A stretch of 17,643 bases of DNA, taken from the NCBI GenBank assembly GCA_009704065.1, contig WLEX01000005.1, positions 1-17,643 on the forward strand, written 5' to 3'. This DNA is from Actinomycetota bacterium. Its GTDB lineage: Bacteria > Actinomycetota > Acidimicrobiia > Acidimicrobiales > Ilumatobacteraceae. Both the position numbers and the translations under genes were made by a program. This document shows positions 1 through 7,302 of this stretch, in pieces. Within the stretch, counting starts at the first letter, position 1. Each line of letters begins with the position of its first letter. The notes below the pieces were generated by a model. It worked only from the letters and a program-made list of their open reading frames with translations, did no database searches and was not told the origin of the DNA.

Positions 1-12
1 AAGAAGGGCATC

Positions 13-756
13 ATGGAAATTCTCACCGAACTCACAAACAACATCCTTGTTATCACTCTCAACCGTCCCGAGGCAGGAAATGCATTAAACGGTGCATTGA
101 GTGAAGGTCTATCGAACGCACTTACTGAAGCAGCCGACAACCCCGAAGTGCGCGCCATAGTTATCACGGGTGCCGGAGAAAAGATCTTCTGCGCAGGAAT
201 GGACCTGAAGGCCTTTGCCGCTGGTGAAGACATCGCAAAGATTGGCATGGGATTTGCTGCACTGCGTAAGTGCGCTAAGCCACTGATTGCTGCAGTAAAT
301 GGTCATGCTCTAGCTGGTGGTTTTGAAGTTGTCATGTTGTGTGACCTCATTGTTTCTATCGAAACTGCCAAGTTTGGTATTCCTGAAGTGAAGCGTGGCT
401 TGTTTGCTGCTGGCGGCGGTGTGCGTTTGCCCGCACGCATTCCACTTGCTGTTGCATTGGAAATGGGTCTCACCGGCGACCCCATCGATGCACAGCGTGC
501 AAAAGAATTGGGCCTCATTAATCAGGTTGTTCCTGCAACGGAATTACGCGATGCAGCGTTGGCTCTTGCTGGGCGCATCACAGTGAACGGACCACTTGCA
601 GTGCAAGCAACGAAGCGCCTCATGCTCGATGAAGTCGGCGATGGCAATGCTGCACTTCTCGGAGAACTTCAACGTGTTGTGTTCACAAGTGACGATGCCA
701 AAGAAGGCCCTCGAGCATTTGCCGAGAAGCGTGCACCACAATGGACCGGTAAATAA
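13..756 (+). CDS. Enoyl-CoA hydratase/isomerase (crotonase family)
   Basis: Crotonase-superfamily enzyme of 247 residues, the usual length; such enzymes act in the cytosol on acyl-CoA thioesters, most often hydrating 2-enoyl-CoA in beta-oxidation. The first oxyanion-hole segment is CAGMDL (60-65, backbone of M63) and the second is LAGGFE (100-105, G102). Both glutamates that define hydratases are present at the expected places: E105 in GGFE and E125 in FGIPEV, so hydration is chemically possible, unlike in many family members that lost one. The ATG is preceded by AAGAAGG at 1-7, a Shine-Dalgarno five bases away. It is the first gene of a plus-strand run, 23 bp before the HAD gene, but that gene seems to have its own promoter. 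The exact substrate cannot be read from the sequence, and an isomerase or other crotonase activity remains possible. Confidence 0.9.
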   Translation: MEILTELTNNILVITLNRPEAGNALNGALSEGLSNALTEAADNPEVRAIVITGAGEKIFCAGMDLKAFAAGEDIAKIGMGFAALRKCAKPLIAAVNGHALAGGFEVVMLCDLIVSIETAKFGIPEVKRGLFAAGGGVRLPARIPLAVALEMGLTGDPIDAQRAKELGLINQVVPATELRDAALALAGRITVNGPLAVQATKRLMLDEVGDGNAALLGELQRVVFTSDDAKEGPRAFAEKRAPQWTGK

Positions 757-767
757 TTCACTTCGTC

Positions 768-779
768 TAGGGTGAACCC
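768..779 (+). promoter_or_regulatory. Putative leaderless promoter of the HAD gene
   Basis: A -10-like hexamer TAGGGT (768-773) is followed by exactly six bases and the GTG start at 780, which would place the transcription start on the start codon. The same hexamer-to-start spacing occurs at 1475, 5925, 9044 and 16139. GGGTGAACCC (770-779) is a perfect dyad ending directly before the GTG. No convincing -35 is visible. AGGG at 769-772 could alternatively serve as a ribosome binding site. Confidence 0.5.
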
Positions 780-1454
780 GTGGCAAAACGCGGTGTTCTC
801 TTTTTTGATTTAGATGGAACGCTGGCCGACTCTGGCGCCGGCATTCATGCCGCACTGAACGAAGTATTTTCAACGCGTGGACACGAGGTGTTGACTCTCG
901 ATGAGTTACACATGGTGATTGGTCCACCATTGGAAGAATCATTGCCACTGCTCTTTGAGCCTCGTGGCGTTGGCCATGAGCAGGTGCAGGAATTCATCCT
1001 TGGGTATCGCTCTATATATAAGGCTAAGTATTTACCCCACACTCAGTTCAACCTGGGCATGGACGATGCATTCCATATCCTTCGCGAGCACTGGCACGTA
1101 GCAGTGGTGACAGCTAAGCCAGAACCTCAAGCGTTGGTAGCTATCGAAGCACTCGGGATAACGGAACATATGGTCACCATTGTGGGACCCGATGGAGATC
1201 ATGCCCATCCGAAAACGTTGTTGCTTGAAAGGGCAGTGCGTGAAGTGTCAGAAGCCTTGGGTACAGAAGTACTGGTAAGCGAGTGTTGGATGATCGGTGA
1301 TCGGCATCACGATATTGATGCGGGGTTGCATGTGGGTACTCGCGCTATGGGTGTGTTGTGGGGGTTTGGTTCACATGATGAACTGGCAGGAGCTGGTGCC
1401 CACGCAGTAGTAGCAAACCCGGGCGAACTTGTTACCACTCTCATGAACTCATAG
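780..1454 (+). CDS. HAD-superfamily phosphatase, phosphoglycolate phosphatase-like
   Basis: Cytosolic HAD subfamily IA hydrolase of 224 residues that should remove phosphate from a small phosphorylated metabolite through an aspartyl-phosphate intermediate. Motif I is FDLDGT (9-14) with nucleophile D10 and acid/base D12; motif II is the threonine in VVTAKP (T111); motif III is K145 in HPKT; motif IV is IGDRHHD (172-178) with D174 and D178 for Mg binding. The helical cap between residues 15 and 85 contains IGPPLEESL, a pattern common in Gph/PpaX-like enzymes. The start is GTG: there is no in-frame ATG before the catalytic motif, and a -10-like element sits six bases upstream. The stop overlaps the GAGGAGG preceding the VOC gene. 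Substrate is not certain; pyrophosphatase or nucleotidase activity is possible. Confidence 0.88.
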   Translation: MAKRGVLFFDLDGTLADSGAGIHAALNEVFSTRGHEVLTLDELHMVIGPPLEESLPLLFEPRGVGHEQVQEFILGYRSIYKAKYLPHTQFNLGMDDAFHILREHWHVAVVTAKPEPQALVAIEALGITEHMVTIVGPDGDHAHPKTLLLERAVREVSEALGTEVLVSECWMIGDRHHDIDAGLHVGTRAMGVLWGFGSHDELAGAGAHAVVANPGELVTTLMNS

Positions 1455-1474
1455 AGGAGGGCTATTGTTGCCCT
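1454..1474 (+). promoter_or_regulatory. Shine-Dalgarno, hairpin and possible leaderless promoter before the VOC gene
   Basis: Three signals overlap here. GAGGAGG (1454-1460) is a strong Shine-Dalgarno but lies 14 bases from the ATG, which is too far. AGGGC (1458-1462) and GCCCT (1470-1474) form a 5-bp stem with a 7-base loop ending at the ATG, which could bring the Shine-Dalgarno nearer. The loop holds TATTGT (1463-1468), a TANNNT hexamer exactly six bases from the ATG, so a leaderless transcript is also possible. Read-through from the HAD gene and a separate promoter may both operate. Confidence 0.45.
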
Positions 1475-1879
1475 ATGGCAAAAGCTCTTGTAACAAAAGA
1501 TTCAATCGACCTTGGCATCGTTGTGTGCGATGCAAATGCGTCACTTGCGTTTTACCGTGACCTTCTAGGTTTTGAATTTCAAGGCGAGATGCCAATGCCT
1601 GGTGGTGGCACGATGTATCGCTTGCTATGCGGAACCACAGTGTTGAAATTGGTCAAAGCTGATTCAGACCCATCAAAGCCGGCCGCTGGTGGCATTACTG
1701 GCGCATGCGGCTATCGCTATTTCACCATCAGCGTGAGCAACCTAGAAGAAATTACATCTGCCGTAGGAGCAGCCGGATACACCGTGACAGTTTCACCACG
1801 TGAAATTCGTGCTGGCATCAGCATTTCTATCGTTCAAGATCCCGATGGCAATCTTGTGGAGTTCTTGCAAGTCTCGTAA
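1475..1879 (+). CDS. VOC-fold (glyoxalase/bleomycin resistance-like) protein
   Basis: Small cytosolic protein of 134 residues with two beta-alpha-beta-beta-beta units typical of the vicinal oxygen chelate fold. Unit one starts IDLGIVVCDANASLAFYRDL (11-30) and unit two ends DPDGNLVEF (122-130), both family hallmarks. The histidine normally found after the first I-D is L13, and the second-unit histidine position is occupied by Y82/F83; only the terminal glutamate (E129) of the usual metal site is clear. The protein may therefore bind metal poorly and act as a binding or accessory protein rather than a lyase or dioxygenase. It sits 20 bp after the HAD gene, and its stop is only two bases from the ATG of the large membrane glycosyltransferase, so the two are likely co-translated. 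No substrate can be assigned. Confidence 0.82.
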   Translation: MAKALVTKDSIDLGIVVCDANASLAFYRDLLGFEFQGEMPMPGGGTMYRLLCGTTVLKLVKADSDPSKPAAGGITGACGYRYFTISVSNLEEITSAVGAAGYTVTVSPREIRAGISISIVQDPDGNLVEFLQVS

Positions 1880-1881
1880 GG

Positions 1882-4800
1882 ATGCACCCGACACCAACGT
1901 ATTTTCCGAAGCGAGATCGTTCGCATCATGTGTTCGCTGTCGGAGTTCTCTTTTTTCTTGTTCGCGTCATTGGGTCACGGTGGCGAGCAGGGTTTCCATT
2001 AGAGCTTCCTGATTCTTTTTCGTATCTTGATGTATCACGCCAATCGGTGTTGTCATCTCGATTTTGGTTTGGTGATCGTCCTCTCCTTACCCCTGTCACA
2101 TTGTGGCTCCTAAGTCATCAGACTCGGATCTTTGTTGTTCTTGAAGCATTGCTATACGCGGTGGTCATTGCGTTTCTTTGTTCTGTGGTGCTACAGATTT
2201 TTCGAAATCGATACTTGGCATGGATCTGTAACGCGCTGATTTTTGCGGTTGCTATACAACCTCGGTTCTCTTTGTGGAGCGCAGAAGTGCTTTCGGAATC
2301 ATTAGGAATAACTCTTTCTGTACTGATGATCGGCTCATGGTTGCTCGTAGGGCGCCAGATGAGTAGCAAGCGAATCCATGTTGCGACCGCGGTCACAATT
2401 GTTTGGCTCTTTGCGCGGGACTCGCATGTAATTCCGGTATTTCTCTTAGTCGTCACTTTGCTCATATTCGCGTATGTGCTGCGTACTTCAGTATTTCGGT
2501 CTTCGCTCATTGGTGCGGCGGTTGCATTGTTTATAGTTTTGACATTTACGTTGTTTGCTCAAGGAGCAAGTAACCGAAATCAATTCTCATTAATGAATAA
2601 TGTCGGCAAGGTAATTCTGCCCAGTTCTGAAATGACTCAGTATTTCTCAGCTCACGGTATGCCTATGAGTGATGCCTTAATTGACCGGACGGGTAAAGAC
2701 TCATGGGCAGACGGAGAGGTTTTCCTCAAAGAGGAATCTCTAGAAACTTTTCGTCAGTGGGTCAACGGATCCGGTCAATTCACTTTCCTGCGATCCCTAA
2801 TAGAGAAGCCAGGATTTTGGATTGATCGGGTGATTAACGATGTAGATCAGATGTTGCAATATGACTTTCACGACTATGACCGTTTTTCTGTCCGGAACAG
2901 GCTGCCTCACAATCTGTTTGGGATAAGTGCAATTGGTTCAGTCGGCCAATTGGGAGTACTCATAGTTGGGGCACTCGTGTCCATTGCGGGGTTACTGCGG
3001 ATCCCACGGCGTAGAGGTATTGCACTTGTACTGGCAGGAGGGCTGACTGCTTTCCTCGCAGAGATGTACGTTTCGGCGGCAAGTGATGCGGTGGAAGTAC
3101 AACGTCATTTAATAGGCCCGATATTTCGAATAATAGTGGTGAGCCTGATAGCATTTTTTTGCTTAGTTGATCATCTCCTGCATTCGCCAAGCGACCCTGA
3201 GGCTTCATCAAAATTTGCACGGCCGTCTCGTGTCCTGAGTATCTATGCAGGTTGGACGGCGGTCATAGCGGTACTCGCAGGTTGGTTTGCGACTGAGTAT
3301 CGCTCACAAGACTTTGATCCACAGTTTGCTCGAACATTGATAGAACGAGTCGCCACTTTTGGGGGAACCTATTATCAGAATGCAATTCATAACAAGGGTC
3401 CTTTAGAACCTTTCATATATGCATCTGCCAAGTGGTTCACTTCCTACGATTCATATTGGTTTGCAATCGCTACTTACATATTGATTGCCTGTTTCGTTCT
3501 CACAGTGGTTGCCTCGGTCATTGCACGGTTGTTTGGTGCATCATCGTTGGTGACTTGGGCCTGCTCTGGTCTTGTTCTGGCGCACTTCTTTTTCTCGTCA
3601 AGTGATTACGCAAGTGTTTTGTATAGCCGCAATATCACAACATGTTTTCTTGCAGCAGCCGTCGGACTAGTCCTCTGGGAGGGGGTATGGGAAACGGAGA
3701 AAGGTGCACGCCGTGCGTTTGTTGTAGTTGCACTTCTGGTGGGCCTCTCCGTGCAGACCTTGCTTACATCAGCACTGGTTGCATTTTTGGTGGTTCTGTT
3801 GGTTCTTGCCATGAGAGGTCATCAGGTTCCTATCAGAAGACAGTTCGTGTCATTCGCGATGATAAGTGGTCTTACTATCGTTTCGGTTCCAATTTGGTAC
3901 GTAGTTCGGGGCTCTTTCCATGAGTTTTGGTCCGGTTGGTGGACATACGCCGGCTTCATGAGTAAATCCACTAATCGATCATTCATCGATCAATTAGAAC
4001 TGGGACGACACACCTTCTACACGTATTATCACCAGCGTCCGGTGTTGCTATGGGCATTAACTTGCGCAGTAATCATCTTTTTCATCTTCAGAAACTCATT
4101 GCATCGCAATCAACGGATCATTGCAGTTTTGCTTCTTGCTTGGTTGACTTCTGGTTGGATTGAATTGGTTCTCAGCCAAAGGTATTCAAGCCATTATTTT
4201 TCAGTAGTGGCAGTGCCAAGCGCTTTTATGTTCGTTGCTGCACTCTCGATACTGTGGCAATCAGTTGCAAAATATGTTGGGCACCGTCATCCCAACAAAA
4301 TTTCATTAGTAATTCCAGTGTTGCTGTGCTCCGTACTTCTTTTGTTCCAGGGGACGGATTCTCTATTCGACGGACTCAGTAGAGTCGGCAGATTTACAAC
4401 TTTTGCAGCTGAGTCTCAACGGAACCGCGAGAATCGTGATCCTGAGTCTCGCTTGGTACAGAGTGTTGTTGATCTGGTTTCTCCAACAGATGGCGCAATG
4501 CTTGCGTGGACAATGTATCCATGGACATATTTGAATTACCGCCGAGTTCCCGCAACGAGATTTAGCTGGAAATCATTTATGGAAGGGGAAATCTATATGG
4601 GTAGTACTTCCTCAAAATATGTTTTGGAAGATACATGGAAATGGTTCGCTGAAGACATGAAACAAACAGAACCACAGGTGTATCTGCGCCCAATTGAGAT
4701 TGATACAAATCCTTCTTCTCCGTTCTTCAAATATGCCGATTCACAATTTTCTCTGGTCTTAACTTCAGCGAAGTTAGATGTACAGATTAGAAAAAATCTC

Positions 4801-5157
4801 TTAGCGAAATTGGTTTCACCTGTGACTCAAGGCAGTTCGGTTAAAGAGCTATCTGCTTGTTTTAGGGTTGCAGGAACTATTGATCCTTCAGAAGTACGAC
4901 AAGATTCAGAACCACCATACGTTGTGATTTCTGATCGCAGTATGAAGAAATCTGACCAAAAGATTGTCTTGCCTATTGGTACACCTTTTTCTTTAGTGGT
5001 GGGAAGTAAATCAGCAGTGTTGTTTGAAGGAAATCAAGTCACTAGTGCGCTAGCAGTCTCGCCCGATTCTCATTTCTTTTTCAGTACAAATATGGCCACA
5101 AATGTTGCATCAGAGCCACTTGGATATTTGCCAGGATGTCAGAGAGTAACGGGATGA
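1882..5157 (+). CDS. Large polytopic membrane protein, two tandem GT-C glycosyltransferase-like modules
   Basis: Protein of 1091 residues with about twenty hydrophobic helices, expected in the cytoplasmic membrane. Module one (about 1-440) has a short first helix (18-33), an acidic loop DSFSYLD (44-50), RPLLTP (66-71), a helix bundle, a large soluble loop (227-345) and EVQRHLIGP (405-413). Module two (about 450-1091) restarts with a helix (451-469), then GGTYYQNAIHNKGPLEPF (494-511), which resembles the first-loop motif of PMT/GT39-like transferases, another bundle, QRYSSHYFSVVAVPSAF (766-782) and a soluble tail (823-1091). GT-C enzymes use polyprenol-phosphate sugars on the outer face, and the next gene should make such a donor. 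The ATG has only AAGG directly against it, two bases after the VOC stop, so reinitiation is likely; GTG at 1930 is an alternative start. Base composition is lower than in neighbours (20 of 60 G/C in 4741-4800). GT-C assignment is inference from layout and motifs; acceptor unknown. Confidence 0.7.
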   Translation: MHPTPTYFPKRDRSHHVFAVGVLFFLVRVIGSRWRAGFPLELPDSFSYLDVSRQSVLSSRFWFGDRPLLTPVTLWLLSHQTRIFVVLEALLYAVVIAFLCSVVLQIFRNRYLAWICNALIFAVAIQPRFSLWSAEVLSESLGITLSVLMIGSWLLVGRQMSSKRIHVATAVTIVWLFARDSHVIPVFLLVVTLLIFAYVLRTSVFRSSLIGAAVALFIVLTFTLFAQGASNRNQFSLMNNVGKVILPSSEMTQYFSAHGMPMSDALIDRTGKDSWADGEVFLKEESLETFRQWVNGSGQFTFLRSLIEKPGFWIDRVINDVDQMLQYDFHDYDRFSVRNRLPHNLFGISAIGSVGQLGVLIVGALVSIAGLLRIPRRRGIALVLAGGLTAFLAEMYVSAASDAVEVQRHLIGPIFRIIVVSLIAFFCLVDHLLHSPSDPEASSKFARPSRVLSIYAGWTAVIAVLAGWFATEYRSQDFDPQFARTLIERVATFGGTYYQNAIHNKGPLEPFIYASAKWFTSYDSYWFAIATYILIACFVLTVVASVIARLFGASSLVTWACSGLVLAHFFFSSSDYASVLYSRNITTCFLAAAVGLVLWEGVWETEKGARRAFVVVALLVGLSVQTLLTSALVAFLVVLLVLAMRGHQVPIRRQFVSFAMISGLTIVSVPIWYVVRGSFHEFWSGWWTYAGFMSKSTNRSFIDQLELGRHTFYTYYHQRPVLLWALTCAVIIFFIFRNSLHRNQRIIAVLLLAWLTSGWIELVLSQRYSSHYFSVVAVPSAFMFVAALSILWQSVAKYVGHRHPNKISLVIPVLLCSVLLLFQGTDSLFDGLSRVGRFTTFAAESQRNRENRDPESRLVQSVVDLVSPTDGAMLAWTMYPWTYLNYRRVPATRFSWKSFMEGEIYMGSTSSKYVLEDTWKWFAEDMKQTEPQVYLRPIEIDTNPSSPFFKYADSQFSLVLTSAKLDVQIRKNLLAKLVSPVTQGSSVKELSACFRVAGTIDPSEVRQDSEPPYVVISDRSMKKSDQKIVLPIGTPFSLVVGSKSAVLFEGNQVTSALAVSPDSHFFFSTNMATNVASEPLGYLPGCQRVTG

Positions 5158-5876
5158 GGGTTACCGTCGTTGCGCCGACTCTCAATGAAGAGGGAAATAT
5201 TGTCAATTTTCTGACTGCAGTTTGCACGGCGATGCCGTTCGCCAGCGTATTAGTGGTCGATGACCGCAGTACTGACAACACAATTGTGAACGTCATTGAA
5301 TTTTCTCAGAATCATCCGCAGGTGGAAATTCTGGTACGAACAGAATCTAAGGGCCTAGGTAGCTCCTACCGCGAAGGTTTCGCAAAGGTTCTGGCAGGAG
5401 ATGTTGAAATTATTGTGTCAATGGATGCAGATCTTTCGCACGATCCTGCAGCCATTCCTGCTCTCGTCGCAGCAGTAGAAGCAGGGGCAGATATGGCGAT
5501 TGGGTCTCGTTATGTGAAGGGTGGCTCGTGTGTCGGGTGGCCATTGCATCGTCGGTTGCTCTCAAAGGCGGGAAATGCATATACCCGCAGCATCTTGGGA
5601 CTACAGGTGCAGGACTGTACATCGGGATTTCGTGCCTACCGCGCCTCTACATTGCGAAGCATTAATCCAGCCGCTACCAAGGCAGAAGGTTATGCATTTC
5701 TCACTGAGATTGTGACCCGGACTGCAGGTTTGCCATTAGAAATTGCGGAAGTTCCCATTGCATTTGTCGATCGCAAAAATGGTAAATCGAAGATGTCGAT
5801 AAAAATTATTCTTGAATCAATGTTGCTGGTGACGCGGTGGGGGATTCGATTTCAACTGAGGGGTCGATACCAGTAG
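5154..5876 (+). CDS. Polyprenol-phosphate mannosyltransferase-like GT2 enzyme (DPM1/Ppm type)
   Basis: Soluble GT-A fold transferase of 240 residues that should move mannose or another sugar from a nucleotide donor to polyprenyl phosphate on the inner membrane face. Counting from this start: APTLNEEGN (7-15), VDDRSTDNT (35-43), the metal-binding DADLSHDP (91-98), QDCTSGFRAY (153-162) and FVDRKNGKSKMS (204-215), all in the order of dolichyl-phosphate mannose synthases. There are no C-terminal membrane helices, as in bacterial Ppm domains. I prefer ATG 5154: it overlaps the preceding TGA as ATGA, has GAGAG seven bases upstream, and starts right at the first strand. ATG 5136 would add six residues and cannot be excluded. 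The overlap with the GT-C gene implies translational coupling and a donor-maker/donor-user pair. Mannose rather than glucose is inferred from similarity. Confidence 0.88.
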   Translation: MRVTVVAPTLNEEGNIVNFLTAVCTAMPFASVLVVDDRSTDNTIVNVIEFSQNHPQVEILVRTESKGLGSSYREGFAKVLAGDVEIIVSMDADLSHDPAAIPALVAAVEAGADMAIGSRYVKGGSCVGWPLHRRLLSKAGNAYTRSILGLQVQDCTSGFRAYRASTLRSINPAATKAEGYAFLTEIVTRTAGLPLEIAEVPIAFVDRKNGKSKMSIKIILESMLLVTRWGIRFQLRGRYQ

Positions 5877-5881
5877 GAATG

Positions 5882-5902
5882 GTCGTTCAACGAGGGAACG
5901 AC
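5882..5902 (+). repeat. Perfect 7-bp stem-loop between the GT2 and MFS genes
   Basis: GTCGTTC (5882-5888) and GAACGAC (5896-5902) are exact inverted repeats around a 7-base loop. The element lies six bases after the GT2 stop and ten bases before the -10-like hexamer of the MFS gene. No T-tract follows, so it is not a standard intrinsic terminator. It may be an RNA 3' end hairpin or an operator near the -35 position. Confidence 0.5.
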
Positions 5903-5912
5903 GATCTCAGAG

Positions 5913-5924
5913 TAGAATCACCTG
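5913..5924 (+). promoter_or_regulatory. Putative leaderless promoter of the TetA-like MFS gene
   Basis: TAGAAT (5913-5918), close to the TATAAT consensus, is followed by six bases (CACCTG) and the ATG at 5925, so the message would begin at the start codon. No purine-rich Shine-Dalgarno lies at normal distance, which supports a leaderless transcript. Confidence 0.58.
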
Positions 5925-7220
5925 ATGCGTCGTAATCCCATCCTTGCCATTTTTACAACGGTCTTTATCGACCTTGTCGGCTTCGGAATTCTCATTCCTG
6001 TCTTTCCTCTACTGATTGCAGTTGGCTCACCCTTTCGAGTGACTCCAGAATCATGGTCGTTTACACAAGGTCTTGTGATGCTGGGTTGGCTGCAAGCGGT
6101 GTATCCGTTTTGTACCTTTATTGCTTCGCCGATCTTGGGTCAACTCTCTGACCGTTTTGGTCGGCGACCTGTTCTTGCTCTATCCATTTTTGGAACTTCA
6201 ATCGGTTATGTCATTTTTGCAATCGGTATTAGTACCGCCAATATTCCTTTGTTGTTTCTAGGTCGTGCACTTGACGGATTTACGGGCGGCAACTTGGCTG
6301 TAGCTAATGCAGCCATCGGCGATATCAGTACCAATGAGAACCGTGCCAAGAACTTTGGTGTGCTCGGTGCGGCCTTTGGCCTTGGATTTATTGTTGGGCC
6401 GTACTTGGGTGGCAAACTCAGTTCTCCTGATGTCAGCTTCTATGGCTTGTTCCAAACCCCCGATTGGTTTGGCGCCACAACACCGTTTTGGTTTGCAGCA
6501 ATCATTGCCATGTTGAACTGCATCGCAGTTCTGACTACATTCCCCGAAACCATCAAAGAAAAGTTTCATGCAGGCCGTATCAACGCGACACAGTCAATTC
6601 AGAATGTGGTTCTTGGTTTTCGATCAGAACGACTTCGTATTATTTTGCTGACGGGCTTTTTGTTTAGTGCTGGCTTTACATTCTTCACAACGTTCTTTGG
6701 TATCTATCTGAAGAACAATTTTAATTTTGGCGCTTCAAAGACTGGTGACTATTTCGCCATTGTCGGTTTGTTCATCGCTTTCTCGCAAGCGATTCTTGTA
6801 GCTCGTGTGTCAAAGAAATTGGCTGACTATTCGGTATTGCGATTTAGCTTGTTTGGCAATGCAGCCATGATGTTGCTGTACTTTGCTGTACCAACATCAT
6901 TTTCATTCGGTCTATATCTAGTTATCCCATTGTTTACTGCATTCAACGGACTCACGATGGCGAACATGACAAGCCTCATTAGTCGTTCGGCTGAACCAGG
7001 GCAGCAGGGTCAGGCCATGGGTATTTATTCCAGCGTGCAAAGCCTTGCGCAAGTACCGGCATCGATTTTGGTCGGATACATCACCACCAGCATCACTTCT
7101 AGCCAGCCATTGGTTGTCGCTTCAGTGTGTATTGCACTCGGTGGTCTGTGCTTTGTGGTTCTGTTCAAGCCAAAGTTTGTGTCCACCAGTGCTGCACCGA
7201 TGGGTGCCCCAAGCCACTAA
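5925..7220 (+). CDS. MFS exporter, TetA-like drug:H+ antiporter (DHA1 type)
   Basis: Inner-membrane transporter of 431 residues, expected to have 12 helices and to export a drug-like or hydrophobic compound in exchange for protons. The first helix carries IDLVGFGILIPVFPL (15-29), a TetA/DHA1 signature with a membrane-embedded acid. Motif A is GQLSDRFGRRPVL (72-84) between helices two and three. LGRALDGFTGGNLAVAN (112-128) is the helix-four region with its conserved arginine, and GAAFGLGFIVGPYLGG (148-163) is antiporter motif C. The C-terminal half repeats the fold with a weaker A-like motif near VARVSKKLADYSVL. The gene is separated from the glycan genes by a stem-loop and its own promoter, so it is probably a separate unit. 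Substrate is unknown; tetracycline itself should not be assumed. Confidence 0.9.
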   Translation: MRRNPILAIFTTVFIDLVGFGILIPVFPLLIAVGSPFRVTPESWSFTQGLVMLGWLQAVYPFCTFIASPILGQLSDRFGRRPVLALSIFGTSIGYVIFAIGISTANIPLLFLGRALDGFTGGNLAVANAAIGDISTNENRAKNFGVLGAAFGLGFIVGPYLGGKLSSPDVSFYGLFQTPDWFGATTPFWFAAIIAMLNCIAVLTTFPETIKEKFHAGRINATQSIQNVVLGFRSERLRIILLTGFLFSAGFTFFTTFFGIYLKNNFNFGASKTGDYFAIVGLFIAFSQAILVARVSKKLADYSVLRFSLFGNAAMMLLYFAVPTSFSFGLYLVIPLFTAFNGLTMANMTSLISRSAEPGQQGQAMGIYSSVQSLAQVPASILVGYITTSITSSQPLVVASVCIALGGLCFVVLFKPKFVSTSAAPMGAPSH

Positions 7221-7274
7221 CAAATCGAACAGACGTTATTCGCCTCCCCTGAATTCCATTGAGAGATGGTGTTC

Positions 7275-7297
7275 TACACTTCGGTTGTCGGGAGGGG
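7275..7297 (+). promoter_or_regulatory. Possible promoter and strong ribosome binding site for the GST-fold pair
   Basis: TACACT (7275-7280) fits a TANNNT -10. GGGAGGGG (7290-7297) is a strong Shine-Dalgarno five bases before the ATG at 7303, and it decides the start: the open frame continues upstream to 7045 inside the MFS gene but has no such signal. The -10 call is weak, since no -35 is evident. Confidence 0.5.
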
Positions 7298-7302
7298 CCA
7301 CG

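Noticed and set aside
544..948. 134-codon minus-strand frame across the hydratase-HAD junction
   Set aside because: It lies opposite two well-supported genes and its translation is rich in Cys, His and Arg without recognisable motifs.
5882..5902. Stem-loop as an intrinsic terminator of the glycan genes
   Set aside because: The stem is good but no run of T follows on either strand.
7045..7302. Upstream extension of the first GST-fold frame by 86 codons into the MFS gene
   Set aside because: The extension overlaps the MFS C terminus in another frame, has low-complexity unlikely protein content, and the start at 7303 has GGGAGGGG at ideal distance.
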